A stretch of DNA of 58,330 nt, from positions 1 through 58,330 of the forward strand of contig NZ_MSTI01000039.1 in NCBI RefSeq assembly GCF_001949125.1, in the 5' to 3' direction. The DNA comes from Deinococcus marmoris. GTDB lineage: Bacteria; Deinococcota; Deinococci; Deinococcales; Deinococcaceae. Position numbers and translations under genes: made by a program. Below are positions 14,240 through 22,310 of the stretch, piece after piece. Each line of letters begins with the position of its first letter. The first letter of the stretch is position 1. Below the pieces are notes generated by a model. That model made no database searches, was not told the origin of the DNA, and worked only from the letters and a program-made list of their open reading frames with translations.

Positions 14240-16747
14240 TCAGTTCTTGGGAAACAGATCAAGGGAGAACAGCTCGGCAGCGCTAGTGTGTTCACCGCTC
14301 TTGCTGATCTCCAGCCTATTCGCACGCCAGCTTTTCTTCACGTCGTCAATGTGGGTGATCATGATGATGTGATCGAACAGACCGTCCTTGAGCACCTCAT
14401 GGAGCACAACTTGGACCTGATCGCGTCGTTGGTCGTCCAGACTCGAGAGAACTTCGTCGAGCACAAGGAACCGGACTTGATGGTTAGTCGCGATGCGTTG
14501 TGCCCGTTCGGCGAGGGCGAGCCGCAGGCACAGCCCAACCAGGGCCTTTTCACCGCCGGAGAGCCGGTCGACGGAGCGCTTGACATAGGAAGCGTCCCGG
14601 TAGTGCAGCGTTCCGTTCTGGTCGAGGGCAATGCCACGGATGGAGGTGTCTGCAACCCGCTGAAGGAGGGTGGACGCGCGGGCAATGACCTCGCGGGTAT
14701 TGGCGGCGAAGAAATGCTGCTGGAAGTTGGTGAGGTGGGAACACAGCTGACTGTCACGCTCAAGGCGCTGCCAAGTCTCAGTCACGTGCTGATCCGCCCT
14801 GCTCATTGACGTGAGTACTGCCTCAGCCGCCGCTTTCTCTCGTGTAGCGTCCCGCAAGGCGGCCGCCGCTCTCTCAGTCGCCACTGCCACCTGGGACTGA
14901 TCAGCGGTGAGCTGTAACAGTTCCGCCTGGGCATTCTGATGTGCGGCAGAGTCATACGCGAGGGCGGTGCGGGCATCCTCAAGAGCACGGATGGTCTGAG
15001 TCTTGACGTCCAGTAGTTGCTGCGTCGTGCGCGCTTTGCGCTCCAGGTCGTCGCGCCGATCGTACCGTTCCTTTGCAGGCCGGAGCTGCTCGAGTTTGTC
15101 CGCCAGAAGGTCACGTTCAGCCTCCAAAGCAGGGCCCCGAGCATGATCGAATGGCAGGTGGATGCCAAACTCCTCACACCGTGCGGTTGCCGTATCGCAC
15201 GCAAGCTGCGCCTCCGTCCAGCGCTTATGGGCCTCGTGGGCTCGGTCAGCGGCACGCTCGACAGCCTGCACCTCTTTTTTCAGGCGTTTGGCGTCGTCTC
15301 GTAAGCTGGACAGCTCGAGTGTCCAGGATTCACGGCGTCTTACAGATGCCCGCTCTCGGATGGCCAGTGCCTCCCGTAGCGCCGGCAGCGTGGTATTGAT
15401 CCACGAGTGGAGGTGTACCTCCCGTTCCTGCCGGCCGTGGTTGTCCAGTTCGAGGCCGCAGGTCGGGCACACCTGGCCCGGGTGTGCCAGTGCCGTGAGG
15501 TGGCCCTGAAATTCCTCGCGTTGCTGGTCGAGCCGCCGTGCCTCTGCTACGATCTCGGCTGCTTCCTGCGCCGTTGGATCCAGGGCGAGCGCATCCAGTC
15601 GCGCGGTGACCACTTCTAAGTCATGAACTGGGTTCGGCAGTTGAATGCACTCACGCTGGAGACGGTGGAAGTCCTCATGTCGACGCTCGACCTCAGCGAT
15701 GGCCTGTTCCAGCCTCTGTGCGGTTCCAGCGTGCTTCCCGTGAGCACGCTGCGTCCGCTCGGCCTCCTGGTGACGGGCCTGCACCTCCTGCCAATCCTTC
15801 GCTTCTGCACGGCTGGCTAATGCGATGTCCCGTTCAATTTCATGATCGGCAAGTAGCGTTTGCAGCCCACTGAGCTCCCCCTGGGCCTCTCGCAGGGTGC
15901 CAAGCAAGTCGGCATCCTCTTCCTGCCTGTCCCTAAACGCCTCCAGAATGGAAGTCTGCCTCTTCACTTGAGTGTCAAAAGCCTTGATCGTTTGAGCGGC
16001 CTGTTCTTGGGCCACTCGCGCGTGCTCTGCCATCGACCCGATTGCGGTGATGTGCTGCTCGTGTGCGCAAATGGCGTCCTGGAGCGCCCCCCTCAACTGA
16101 CCGAGCCTCTCTGCCCTGGTTCTCAGTGTGCGCGATGTCGACACCTGCTGAGCAGCACTCGTCAAGTGAGGCTGGCCATGAAGTCCGGTCGCTTCTCGGG
16201 CCAGGAGGGTAAGCGCTGTTTTGAACTCATCTACTGCCAGATTGACTTCGGCCTCCTGCAACTCGACTGCCTTCTTAACCACATCGAGTTGCAAAACCTC
16301 TTCAATCAGTTTTTTCCGCTCCACAGGCTTCAGGGTGACCAGAGCTTCGGTCTGACCCTGGAGAGCAAAGTACACCCGTTCGAAATTGGTTCGTCCCAGG
16401 CCGCCCACGCGGGAACGGACCTCCGCGATGACGGCATCGCGACTTCCAGGCGCCAAGTTGATCAGGTCCTGGCCGTTGACCGTTAGGGCAGCCTGTGTGT
16501 CGTGCTGGGTGACGCTCAGTTGCGCGTCGCCGCATTTGAAAGTGAACGTAACACGCCAGGGTCTCTCCGAGTCGTCGGACGTCGGACTCATTCCCCGGAG
16601 CGGGCCATACAGTGCATTCAGGATCGCTTCGGTGAGCGTCGACTTGCCGGCGCCGTTCGGTCCCGTCACGATGGTCAGTCCGGTTTGGAAAGTCAGTTGT
16701 GTGATCTCCCGGTACCGTCGGTAGTTTTCGAGTGTGAGCTGGAGCAT
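14240..16747 (-). CDS. Rad50/SbcC-like ATPase
   Basis: With ATG at 16747 the protein has about 835 residues. It has Walker A GPNGAGKST near residue 33, a Q-loop region, long coiled coils, a zinc-hook CPTC in the middle (GQVCPTCGLEL), the ABC signature LSGGEKALVGL, and Walker B FLVLDEVLSSLDD. This is the full SMC-like Rad50 layout, and it would hold and open DNA ends for the Mre11 nuclease encoded just before it. The Mre11 stop and this ATG overlap (TGATG), so they are coupled. A longer upstream frame lies inside the nuclease gene and is rejected. Confidence 0.9.
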   Translation of the reverse strand: MLQLTLENYRRYREITQLTFQTGLTIVTGPNGAGKSTLTEAILNALYGPLRGMSPTSDDSERPWRVTFTFKCGDAQLSVTQHDTQAALTVNGQDLINLAPGSRDAVIAEVRSRVGGLGRTNFERVYFALQGQTEALVTLKPVERKKLIEEVLQLDVVKKAVELQEAEVNLAVDEFKTALTLLAREATGLHGQPHLTSAAQQVSTSRTLRTRAERLGQLRGALQDAICAHEQHITAIGSMAEHARVAQEQAAQTIKAFDTQVKRQTSILEAFRDRQEEDADLLGTLREAQGELSGLQTLLADHEIERDIALASRAEAKDWQEVQARHQEAERTQRAHGKHAGTAQRLEQAIAEVERRHEDFHRLQRECIQLPNPVHDLEVVTARLDALALDPTAQEAAEIVAEARRLDQQREEFQGHLTALAHPGQVCPTCGLELDNHGRQEREVHLHSWINTTLPALREALAIRERASVRRRESWTLELSSLRDDAKRLKKEVQAVERAADRAHEAHKRWTEAQLACDTATARCEEFGIHLPFDHARGPALEAERDLLADKLEQLRPAKERYDRRDDLERKARTTQQLLDVKTQTIRALEDARTALAYDSAAHQNAQAELLQLTADQSQVAVATERAAAALRDATREKAAAEAVLTSMSRADQHVTETWQRLERDSQLCSHLTNFQQHFFAANTREVIARASTLLQRVADTSIRGIALDQNGTLHYRDASYVKRSVDRLSGGEKALVGLCLRLALAERAQRIATNHQVRFLVLDEVLSSLDDQRRDQVQVVLHEVLKDGLFDHIIMITHIDDVKKSWRANRLEISKSGEHTSAAELFSLDLFPKN

Positions 16748-17973
16748 CAGGAACCGTCCTGCGCACGTTCCAAGGCGGCACGCGCTTCCAGCAGCCGTTT
16801 CATGCCCTCGGTCTGGACCCACGTGCGCTCTGTATCGTCCTCAACGTGTTCTGCGAGGTAGGCCGTCCATTGGTCGGGAAGGGAGTCGGCCGCCGGCGCA
16901 GTTTCATTCTGGAGAACTTCGTCGTCGTACAGTCGCCAGATCAAGTCGATATGGCGCGCCCGCTGTCGCAGAAGTTGCAGTTCCTGGTGATTCAGCTGCG
17001 CGTACAGGACTGCCGGGCAGTGTTGGATTTCCAGCTGAACTAGGGCTTCGGCGGGGAGGTCACGGGTCGCCTCGTCGATCAGTGCCAGCACCTCACTGAC
17101 CGCCTTCCCGTCGGCGCTGATCGGTGAGAGTCGCAGGAGCGGCCGGCTGTCGCCATAGAGAAACGAGGTGATCGCCGCCGGACCGTTCTTGCTAATCCGG
17201 ATGTCGAGGGCACCCCTATGCGCGTAAGGATCGTCATGGACGAACGGATGCGGCTGGCCTTCTGCGAAAGTCAAAGCTTCAAGGCTCCCGGCATACCTGG
17301 CATCGCTGCTCGTCAGGGGCACATGATTGTGGGCGTGGGCATCGCCCAGGGCGATATAGGTCCAGTCCTTGCGGATCAGGTCCGCAGGAATGCTACTCAC
17401 AGGTCGGGGGTCATCGACCCGCGTTTCTCCCTGAACCCGTCCATGCGCGACCAGAAGGTTGACGAAGCCGTCGACCGGGTGGAGGCTGCTCAGGTCTCCG
17501 CCCTTCAACGCGCCGTGAGGGACGGCGTGCACAATGACGTGATCGCGCAGGATATCCGTACGCCAGACCTGGGCGCCGACGGTTCTGGCCTCACTACCGT
17601 GGGCCACGTGCGCACCGAGGGTTTCGAGATACGAAAGTGGAGAACCGTGGAGTGGCGTAACGGGGGCGTCGTGGTTGCCTTCAATGATGACGACCTCGAT
17701 GCCTGCAGCGTGGAGCGTGCCGATGAATTCCGCAGCAGCGGCAACGGCGCGGGGCATGGGATTGGCGCGGTGGAACAGGTCGCCGGCAATCACGAGGAGA
17801 TGGACAGTGGGGGTGGCATTGATCAGCGCGTCTGCAAGCCACCGGACGGCGCGCTCGATGTCCGTTTCCCGCAGGGGCCGCCCGGCATCCGCGCCGTCGG
17901 TGACGATCAGGCTAGAAGGCCCAGTGAAACCAAGATGCAGGTCGGCCACATGAACGATGCGTAGCGGCGTCAT
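16747..17973 (-). CDS. Mre11/SbcD-like nuclease
   Basis: The 408-residue protein has calcineurin-type phosphoesterase motifs: DLHLG (Asp11, His13), GDLFH (Asp65), GNHD (Asn100, His101) and VAHG (His177). The last motif, normally GHxH, reads GDAH at residues 210-213, so one metal ligand His is replaced by Asp. A capping domain follows. It forms a translationally coupled pair with the Rad50-like gene and follows the ImmA peptidase gene by 21 bp. The predicted role is DNA-end or hairpin cleavage with Rad50, and the Asp change could alter metal use. Confidence 0.87.
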   Translation of the reverse strand: MTPLRIVHVADLHLGFTGPSSLIVTDGADAGRPLRETDIERAVRWLADALINATPTVHLLVIAGDLFHRANPMPRAVAAAAEFIGTLHAAGIEVVIIEGNHDAPVTPLHGSPLSYLETLGAHVAHGSEARTVGAQVWRTDILRDHVIVHAVPHGALKGGDLSSLHPVDGFVNLLVAHGRVQGETRVDDPRPVSSIPADLIRKDWTYIALGDAHAHNHVPLTSSDARYAGSLEALTFAEGQPHPFVHDDPYAHRGALDIRISKNGPAAITSFLYGDSRPLLRLSPISADGKAVSEVLALIDEATRDLPAEALVQLEIQHCPAVLYAQLNHQELQLLRQRARHIDLIWRLYDDEVLQNETAPAADSLPDQWTAYLAEHVEDDTERTWVQTEGMKRLLEARAALERAQDGS

Positions 17974-17994
17974 GCTGGGGCGTTCACGTGATCC

Positions 17995-18885
17995 CTAGCG
18001 TCTCGTTTGGACGATCCGGCGGCGCGCTCGGCCTGTGATATCCCGGGGGATGAGAAGGACCAGCAGGTGATGCCCGTTGTAGAAGAGGTGCGCGATGGCG
18101 TCATGGGCGGTACCGTCCTCAACAAGGGTGAACTCCGCATACTCCATGTCTATCAGTTTTTCCCTACTTACGCGCGCAAACATGGGATGCGCTGCGGGGA
18201 GTTGTTGTGGACGTGTCCAGGTCGGAAAGCGGAACGTGAACTCCGGGGATTCATGGGTGGTCACGACTGGGTAAATGGCCGCGTCGGCCTGTAAGATCGG
18301 CTGCCCGGAGAGAACGAAAGCGAAGCACGGTCTGAAACTCGATTCCACATAACGGCGGAGGGACGCATGCACGGAAGCGCGGTACCGGCCCGCCAGTTGC
18401 AGGACGGCCGACAGTCCAAGGGGAAGATCGGCGGCGTCAGTAGCGAAACGTTCGAGCTGGAAGAGCGTGTCGGCAGCGAACAGGTTGGCCTCTCGCTCAA
18501 AGATGTTGTGCGTGTCGTCGGAGAGGGTGGCGGTATCGTCGTAATGCATGGCGAGCCCGCGCTGCCACGGCATGGCTTGGTGGCCGACCTCGTGCAAGAT
18601 CACGAAGTTGTTCTTAGCAGGATTCATGGCGGCGTTCGTGTAGATCTCGCTGGTGCGGCGATTCAGAATACCCATCGCCTTTCTCAGCGCAGAACGCAGA
18701 TGTACGACGTTCAGGATGCCGGCGAAGTACTCGGCATTCCGTTCATCCAAGGAGATGTGGGGGGAGAGGGTCAGCCCGGTGCAGACCACCAAGTCATCGA
18801 TCGGGGTAGGAGGAGCCGTGACACCAGCCCGGGCGAGCAGGGCACGGGCCACCTCGTGGACGCCGTCGGGATCAACCAGCGTCAT
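17995..18885 (-). CDS. ImmA/IrrE-family metallopeptidase
   Basis: The 296-residue protein has HEVGH at residues 98-102 and a third-ligand Glu in EREANLFAAD (about 132), the zinc pattern of ImmA/IrrE peptidases. These enzymes cleave XRE-family repressors after a stress or mobile-element signal. The gene overlaps the upstream XRE gene by 14 bp, so the likely substrate is that repressor. The C-terminal 130 residues form an extra domain that may sense the trigger. In Deinococcus the chromosomal IrrE cleaves DdrO in the same way. This plasmid pair may be a parallel switch for the Mre11-Rad50 and ubiquitin-like genes. Confidence 0.85.
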   Translation of the reverse strand: MTLVDPDGVHEVARALLARAGVTAPPTPIDDLVVCTGLTLSPHISLDERNAEYFAGILNVVHLRSALRKAMGILNRRTSEIYTNAAMNPAKNNFVILHEVGHQAMPWQRGLAMHYDDTATLSDDTHNIFEREANLFAADTLFQLERFATDAADLPLGLSAVLQLAGRYRASVHASLRRYVESSFRPCFAFVLSGQPILQADAAIYPVVTTHESPEFTFRFPTWTRPQQLPAAHPMFARVSREKLIDMEYAEFTLVEDGTAHDAIAHLFYNGHHLLVLLIPRDITGRARRRIVQTRR

Positions 18886-19261
18886 TCTTCTTCATCAGGC
18901 GCAGAGCGGTGAGGTAGGTGGCCAGCGCGTCTTTTTCCTCCGGCGTCAGGTCGTCCATGGTGGAGAAGGCTGTGCCGGCCAGCGTGGGCTGGGGTTCAGT
19001 AGACTGCCGGGTGATATGGCCGGCAGTTTCCATCAGCTTGTCGTAGGAGACCTTGTACATCTCAGCCAGAGCGTAGAGCTTGGCCGGTGAGGGTTTTTCT
19101 ATCTTTCCCGTCTCTACCTGGCTGAGGTAGGCGTTGCTGATGCCGGTGCTGCGTTCCACGTCTTTGAGGGTGAAACCGTGTAATTGCCGAAGGCGTCGTA
19201 ACTCCTTTCCAAGGGATGGCGCTTCATGTGGCTTGGACGTGGGGGACTGGGTATCGGGCAT
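18872..19261 (-). CDS. XRE-family repressor
   Basis: The 129-residue protein has an N-terminal XRE HTH (LGKELRRLRQLHGFTLKDVERSTGISNAYLSQVETGKIEKPS), then a linker and a C-terminal helical part near TPEEKDALATYLTALRLM. AAGGAG lies just before the ATG. It heads the XRE-ImmA-Mre11-Rad50 operon and faces the ubiquitin-like operon across 213 bp. TCTAAT repeats in that gap are the likely operator. If the peptidase cleaves it, both operons could be induced together. That is inference. Confidence 0.85.
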   Translation of the reverse strand: MPDTQSPTSKPHEAPSLGKELRRLRQLHGFTLKDVERSTGISNAYLSQVETGKIEKPSPAKLYALAEMYKVSYDKLMETAGHITRQSTEPQPTLAGTAFSTMDDLTPEEKDALATYLTALRLMKKNDAG

Positions 19262-19346
19262 GGCTTCTCCTTGGGACGCTGCTGGGGCCGGTCACCACCC
19301 AGAGGGGCGAAGGGGGCGGTGACGCCGGTCCGCAGGTCGTATTCCT

Positions 19347-19403
19347 ATTAGAGTATCTAATCTAAATCTAATTGTATAATATGCACTTAAGTAGACTTAG
19401 ATT
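19347..19403. promoter_or_regulatory. Divergent control region with TCTAAT repeats
   Basis: ATTAGA-GTA-TCTAAT at 19347-19361 is a perfect 15-bp dyad. Further half-sites follow as TCTAAA (19361-19366), TCTAAT (19367-19372) and TTAGAT (19398-19403). TATAAT at 19375-19380 is a good -10 for the rightward operon and overlaps the repeats, so repressor binding would block it. This is the likely XRE operator between the two divergent operons. Confidence 0.6.
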
Positions 19404-19474
19404 TCGGGTATGGTTGATGCACGCCTGAGCGGCAGGCCCAGCAACCCTTCCTCCACTCAAATAGGAGTTCCGAC

Positions 19475-20326
19475 ATGAGCATGAACCAACCTGACCGTAC
19501 GTATCTGTATGAAATCAACGCCCAAGAGTTCGCCTCCAGCGATGACACGCAGACCCCGCAGCAGCTCAAAGCGCAGGCGGGTATCGACCCGACGCACGTG
19601 GTGTTCCGCGTCGACCAAAATGCGCCGGGCGAACAGCTCGACGACGCCACCCCCATCAACCTCTCCGGCAGGCAGGTCGAGTGCTTCTACGCCATCCCCC
19701 GCGAGGACGCCCAGGAACGCCCGCACTTCAAACTCAACATTGACGGACAGCGATATGAATCAGTGCGTCCGGACGTCACGGGCGACGACATCAAGCGAAT
19801 TGCTGGAGTACCGGCGAACGCGCTGCTCTTCCAGGAAGGCCGCACGGGCTCCGACCAGCGAATCGAAGACAGCACCCACGTGAATCTCGCGCGCCCTGGA
19901 ACCGAATCCTTTTACACCAGCCTGCCGGCCGACAACGGAAGCGTCGCGGCGCCCCCGCGCGGTCCGATTGATGCACAGTTCGCGGCCCTCCAACAGGGGT
20001 ACCCGGACGCGGAACTCACGCACCAACCCGACGGCACCACCTGGATCAGGGTACCGGGGGTACCACTGACGCCCGCGTGGGCCGAAGCGCGGGCTACCGT
20101 GAAATTCGTGGTGCCGAACGGTTACCCGGCCGCCCCGCTCGACTGCTTCTGGGCGGAGCGGCCCCTGACGCTCCGCACCGGCGCTGCGCCCGCCAACTCA
20201 GGCCAGAATGCGCCCTTCCCCACCGACCTGTGGTTCTCCTACCACGTGCAGGGCTGGTCGCCGACCGAGAACTCCCTTCTGACCTATGTCGGCGTCATCC
20301 GCCAGCGCCTCAACGCGGGGAACTGA
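19475..20326 (+). CDS. Tandem ubiquitin-like domains fused to prokaryotic E2 (family E)
   Basis: The 283-residue protein has two ubiquitin-like (Multiubiquitin) units at residues about 8-77 and 83-151. Each has a beta-grasp pattern ending in ECFYAIP or ESFYTSLP. An E2-like domain follows at about 163-283, with WIRVPGVPL, FVVPNGYPAAPLD, and WFSYHVQGWSPTENSLLTYV. Cys224 in PLDCFW is the only cysteine of the E2 part and is the candidate catalytic residue. AGGAG precedes the ATG. Fusing substrate and E2 in one chain is a feature of the bacterial E2-family-E systems. It would be activated by the E1 encoded next and conjugated to unknown targets. Confidence 0.8.
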   Translation: MSMNQPDRTYLYEINAQEFASSDDTQTPQQLKAQAGIDPTHVVFRVDQNAPGEQLDDATPINLSGRQVECFYAIPREDAQERPHFKLNIDGQRYESVRPDVTGDDIKRIAGVPANALLFQEGRTGSDQRIEDSTHVNLARPGTESFYTSLPADNGSVAAPPRGPIDAQFAALQQGYPDAELTHQPDGTTWIRVPGVPLTPAWAEARATVKFVVPNGYPAAPLDCFWAERPLTLRTGAAPANSGQNAPFPTDLWFSYHVQGWSPTENSLLTYVGVIRQRLNAGN

Positions 20327-20329
20327 GCC

Positions 20330-21691
20330 GTGGCCGCCATCCCTACCACAGTCATCAGGCACGTGCTGGTCATGACCGAGTCTCAGCATGAACAACTGCA
20401 GACCGCGTTCGGACAGGACTGGAGTGTAGAGACGGCGGCCTTCCTCTTCGCCCACGCTGTGCCCACTCCAGGCGGCGCCTACCGCCTGCTGATTACGGAC
20501 GTTGTGGTTCCACCGCAGGACGCTTATGAGCAGCGCACAGCCAACCGGCTCACGCTTAGCGCCGCGTACATGGCTCAGATTTATCAGCAGGCCCGGGGGC
20601 ACCGGGGCGCCGTCATCCAGGCTCACTCGCACCCGGACGGCAGCCTGGAACCGTCGACGATCGACCTCGCAAACGAGGCGCAGACCCTCCCGCGGCTGCG
20701 TTACCACGCTCCGGGTCAACCGCATGGGCGCATGATCGTAACGCCTGCTGCCCTCCATGCCCGACTGTTCCTTCTGGACGGGCAGGATGCGGACTTGCAT
20801 GTCCAGGTGGTCGGGCGGTCGCTCCGCCAGCTTAACTTCCTCACGCCGACACAGGACGAGACCTATGACCGTCAAATCCGTGCCTTCGGCGCAGCCGGGC
20901 AGGCGCAGCTACGGCACCTCCGGGTCGCCGTGGTCGGCAGTGGTGGCACGGGCTCGCTTGCCGCCCAGCAACTCGCCCACCTCGGCGTCGGTCACATCCG
21001 CATGTACGACGATGACCTGCTCGAGGACACCAACCTCAACCGCGTCGTGGGCACTGTCCCGGACGATGTGGGACGCCCCAAGGTCGACATCAGTGCGGAA
21101 CTGACGCGGCGCATCCAGCCGACCATCTCTGCTGAACCCCGCCAGGAGGACATCACTGTCCAGCAGGTCGCGCGCAGCCTGCTTGATGTGGACATTGTGA
21201 TGGCCTGCACCGACTCTCAGGGCAGCCGCGCAATCCTGTCCCAGCTGGCCTATCAGTACCTGCTCCCGGTCATTGATGTCGGGATCAACATCCATGTTCT
21301 GCCGTCTGGGGCCGTGCACATCTCCGGGCGGATCCAGATGCTCTCGCCCTCCCTACCGTGCCTGCTGTGTACTGACAGCCTCGACCTAGCCAAGGTGCGC
21401 ACCGATCTCATGACCGCTGGTGCCCGTCAAGCCGACCCATATGTGCGCGGTGAGGATGTGAAGGAACCGGCCGTGATCAGTCTCAATTCTACGGCCGTCG
21501 GCGTGGCCATCAGCATGCTCCTATCAGCCGTGACGGGCCTCCCGATTCCTTCGCGGTACACGCTCCTGAAACTGGATCAAAGCCAGATGCGCACGCCAGA
21601 AATGGTTGCCAGGCCCGGCTGTGCCCACTGCTCGGAGCAGGGGGCCTATAGCCAGGGAGACACCTGGACCGCCCCGGGGCGCCCCGAATGA
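20330..21691 (+). CDS. JAB deubiquitinase-like domain fused to ThiF/E1-like domain
   Basis: The 453-residue protein starts at GTG, 4 bp after the previous stop. The N-terminal JAB domain has Glu34 and a complete JAMM motif, His99-x-His101-x7-Ser109-xx-Asp112. The C-terminal E1 domain has GSGGTG (203-208), DDDLLEDTNLNR, CTDSQGSR and two zinc CxxC pairs (344/347 and 431/434). Besides these only Cys293 is present, in the strand after the nucleotide site, so the usual E1 catalytic cysteine is not evident. The protein would trim and adenylate the ubiquitin-like partner. A possible adenylation-only mechanism is inference. Confidence 0.85.
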   Translation: MAAIPTTVIRHVLVMTESQHEQLQTAFGQDWSVETAAFLFAHAVPTPGGAYRLLITDVVVPPQDAYEQRTANRLTLSAAYMAQIYQQARGHRGAVIQAHSHPDGSLEPSTIDLANEAQTLPRLRYHAPGQPHGRMIVTPAALHARLFLLDGQDADLHVQVVGRSLRQLNFLTPTQDETYDRQIRAFGAAGQAQLRHLRVAVVGSGGTGSLAAQQLAHLGVGHIRMYDDDLLEDTNLNRVVGTVPDDVGRPKVDISAELTRRIQPTISAEPRQEDITVQQVARSLLDVDIVMACTDSQGSRAILSQLAYQYLLPVIDVGINIHVLPSGAVHISGRIQMLSPSLPCLLCTDSLDLAKVRTDLMTAGARQADPYVRGEDVKEPAVISLNSTAVGVAISMLLSAVTGLPIPSRYTLLKLDQSQMRTPEMVARPGCAHCSEQGAYSQGDTWTAPGRPE

Positions 21692-22086
21692 GTGCAATCC
21701 GACTTCATTACCGTGATGTGGCGACCGTCGAGCATGTCACGGCGGCCCAGGAGACGGTCACGCGCCATCCCGATACAATCGCCTTGGTCCACCGCGGCCA
21801 CTACCGCAATGCTGCACTGGTCTGTCCCTGCGGTTGTGGTGACGTATTGGTGCTGAACCTTGACCGGAACGTCGACACCACCTTCTGGAACCTCCGCTTG
21901 CACGAAAGCCGGCTGACGTTGATGCCCTCGGTCTGGCGCCGGGATAGCTGCGGGGCACACTTCGTACTTGAGGAAAACCGAGTGTGGTGGTACGGCGCGC
22001 AGGCGGACACGCTCGAGACGCTCCCCAGTAACGTCGAGCGCACACTCAGAGCGTGGTGGAGACGATTTCGTCGAAAGAAAAGGTGA
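21688..22086 (+). CDS. DUF6527-like metal-binding protein of the ubiquitin-like operon
   Basis: The 132-residue protein overlaps the JAB-E1 stop by 4 bp (ATGA). It has a cysteine cluster CPCGCG (Cys46, 48, 50), then VLNLD, WNL, SRLTLMPSV and SCGAHF (Cys88, His91), the pattern of DUF6527 proteins found with bacterial multi-ubiquitin operons. A zinc site from these Cys/His residues is likely. The C terminus is very basic (RRFRRKKR), which might bind nucleic acid. Its biochemical job is unknown; an E3-like or target-recognition role has not been shown here. Confidence 0.72.
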   Translation: MSAIRLHYRDVATVEHVTAAQETVTRHPDTIALVHRGHYRNAALVCPCGCGDVLVLNLDRNVDTTFWNLRLHESRLTLMPSVWRRDSCGAHFVLEENRVWWYGAQADTLETLPSNVERTLRAWWRRFRRKKR

Positions 22087-22095
22087 ATGCCTGTA

Positions 22096-22221
22096 GGGGT
22101 AACGACAAGATTGATACTGGTGGCGAAGTCAAATGCCGGTCTCCCAGAACAGTGTTTTTCGTCACTGCGCCACCAGCATCTACCAATGAAAGGGCCGAAT
22201 TTAAAATTCACCAGCAGAATT
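22096..22221 (+). mobile_element. Decayed MITE copy 2 behind a partial Tn3-type end
   Basis: GGGGTAACGACAAGATT at 22096-22112 matches the first 17 bp of the Tn3-type ends at 7265 and 39633. GATACTGGTGGCGAAGTC follows directly at 22113 and the internal sequence runs like copy 1. The right end near 22200-22221 has drifted, and the remainder of the terminal repeat is missing. It is an older insertion at the same site. Confidence 0.6.
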
Positions 22222-22272
22222 CGAACGTTTGAGCGCCGTTTCAGGTGCCCTGATGGATAGCCATCTCTGATA

Positions 22273-22310
22273 GGGGTGACGTGAGACTCGGAACCAAAAC
22301 CTGCGCTAAG
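22273..22310 (+). repeat. Left terminal inverted repeat of the Tn3-family transposon
   Basis: This is a 38-bp end that starts GGGGTGACGTGAGACTC and ends CCTGCGCTAAG. It differs from the right end at two positions. The tnpA stop codon (TAG at 22306-22308) lies inside it, which is common in tightly packed Tn3-type elements. Confidence 0.93.
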
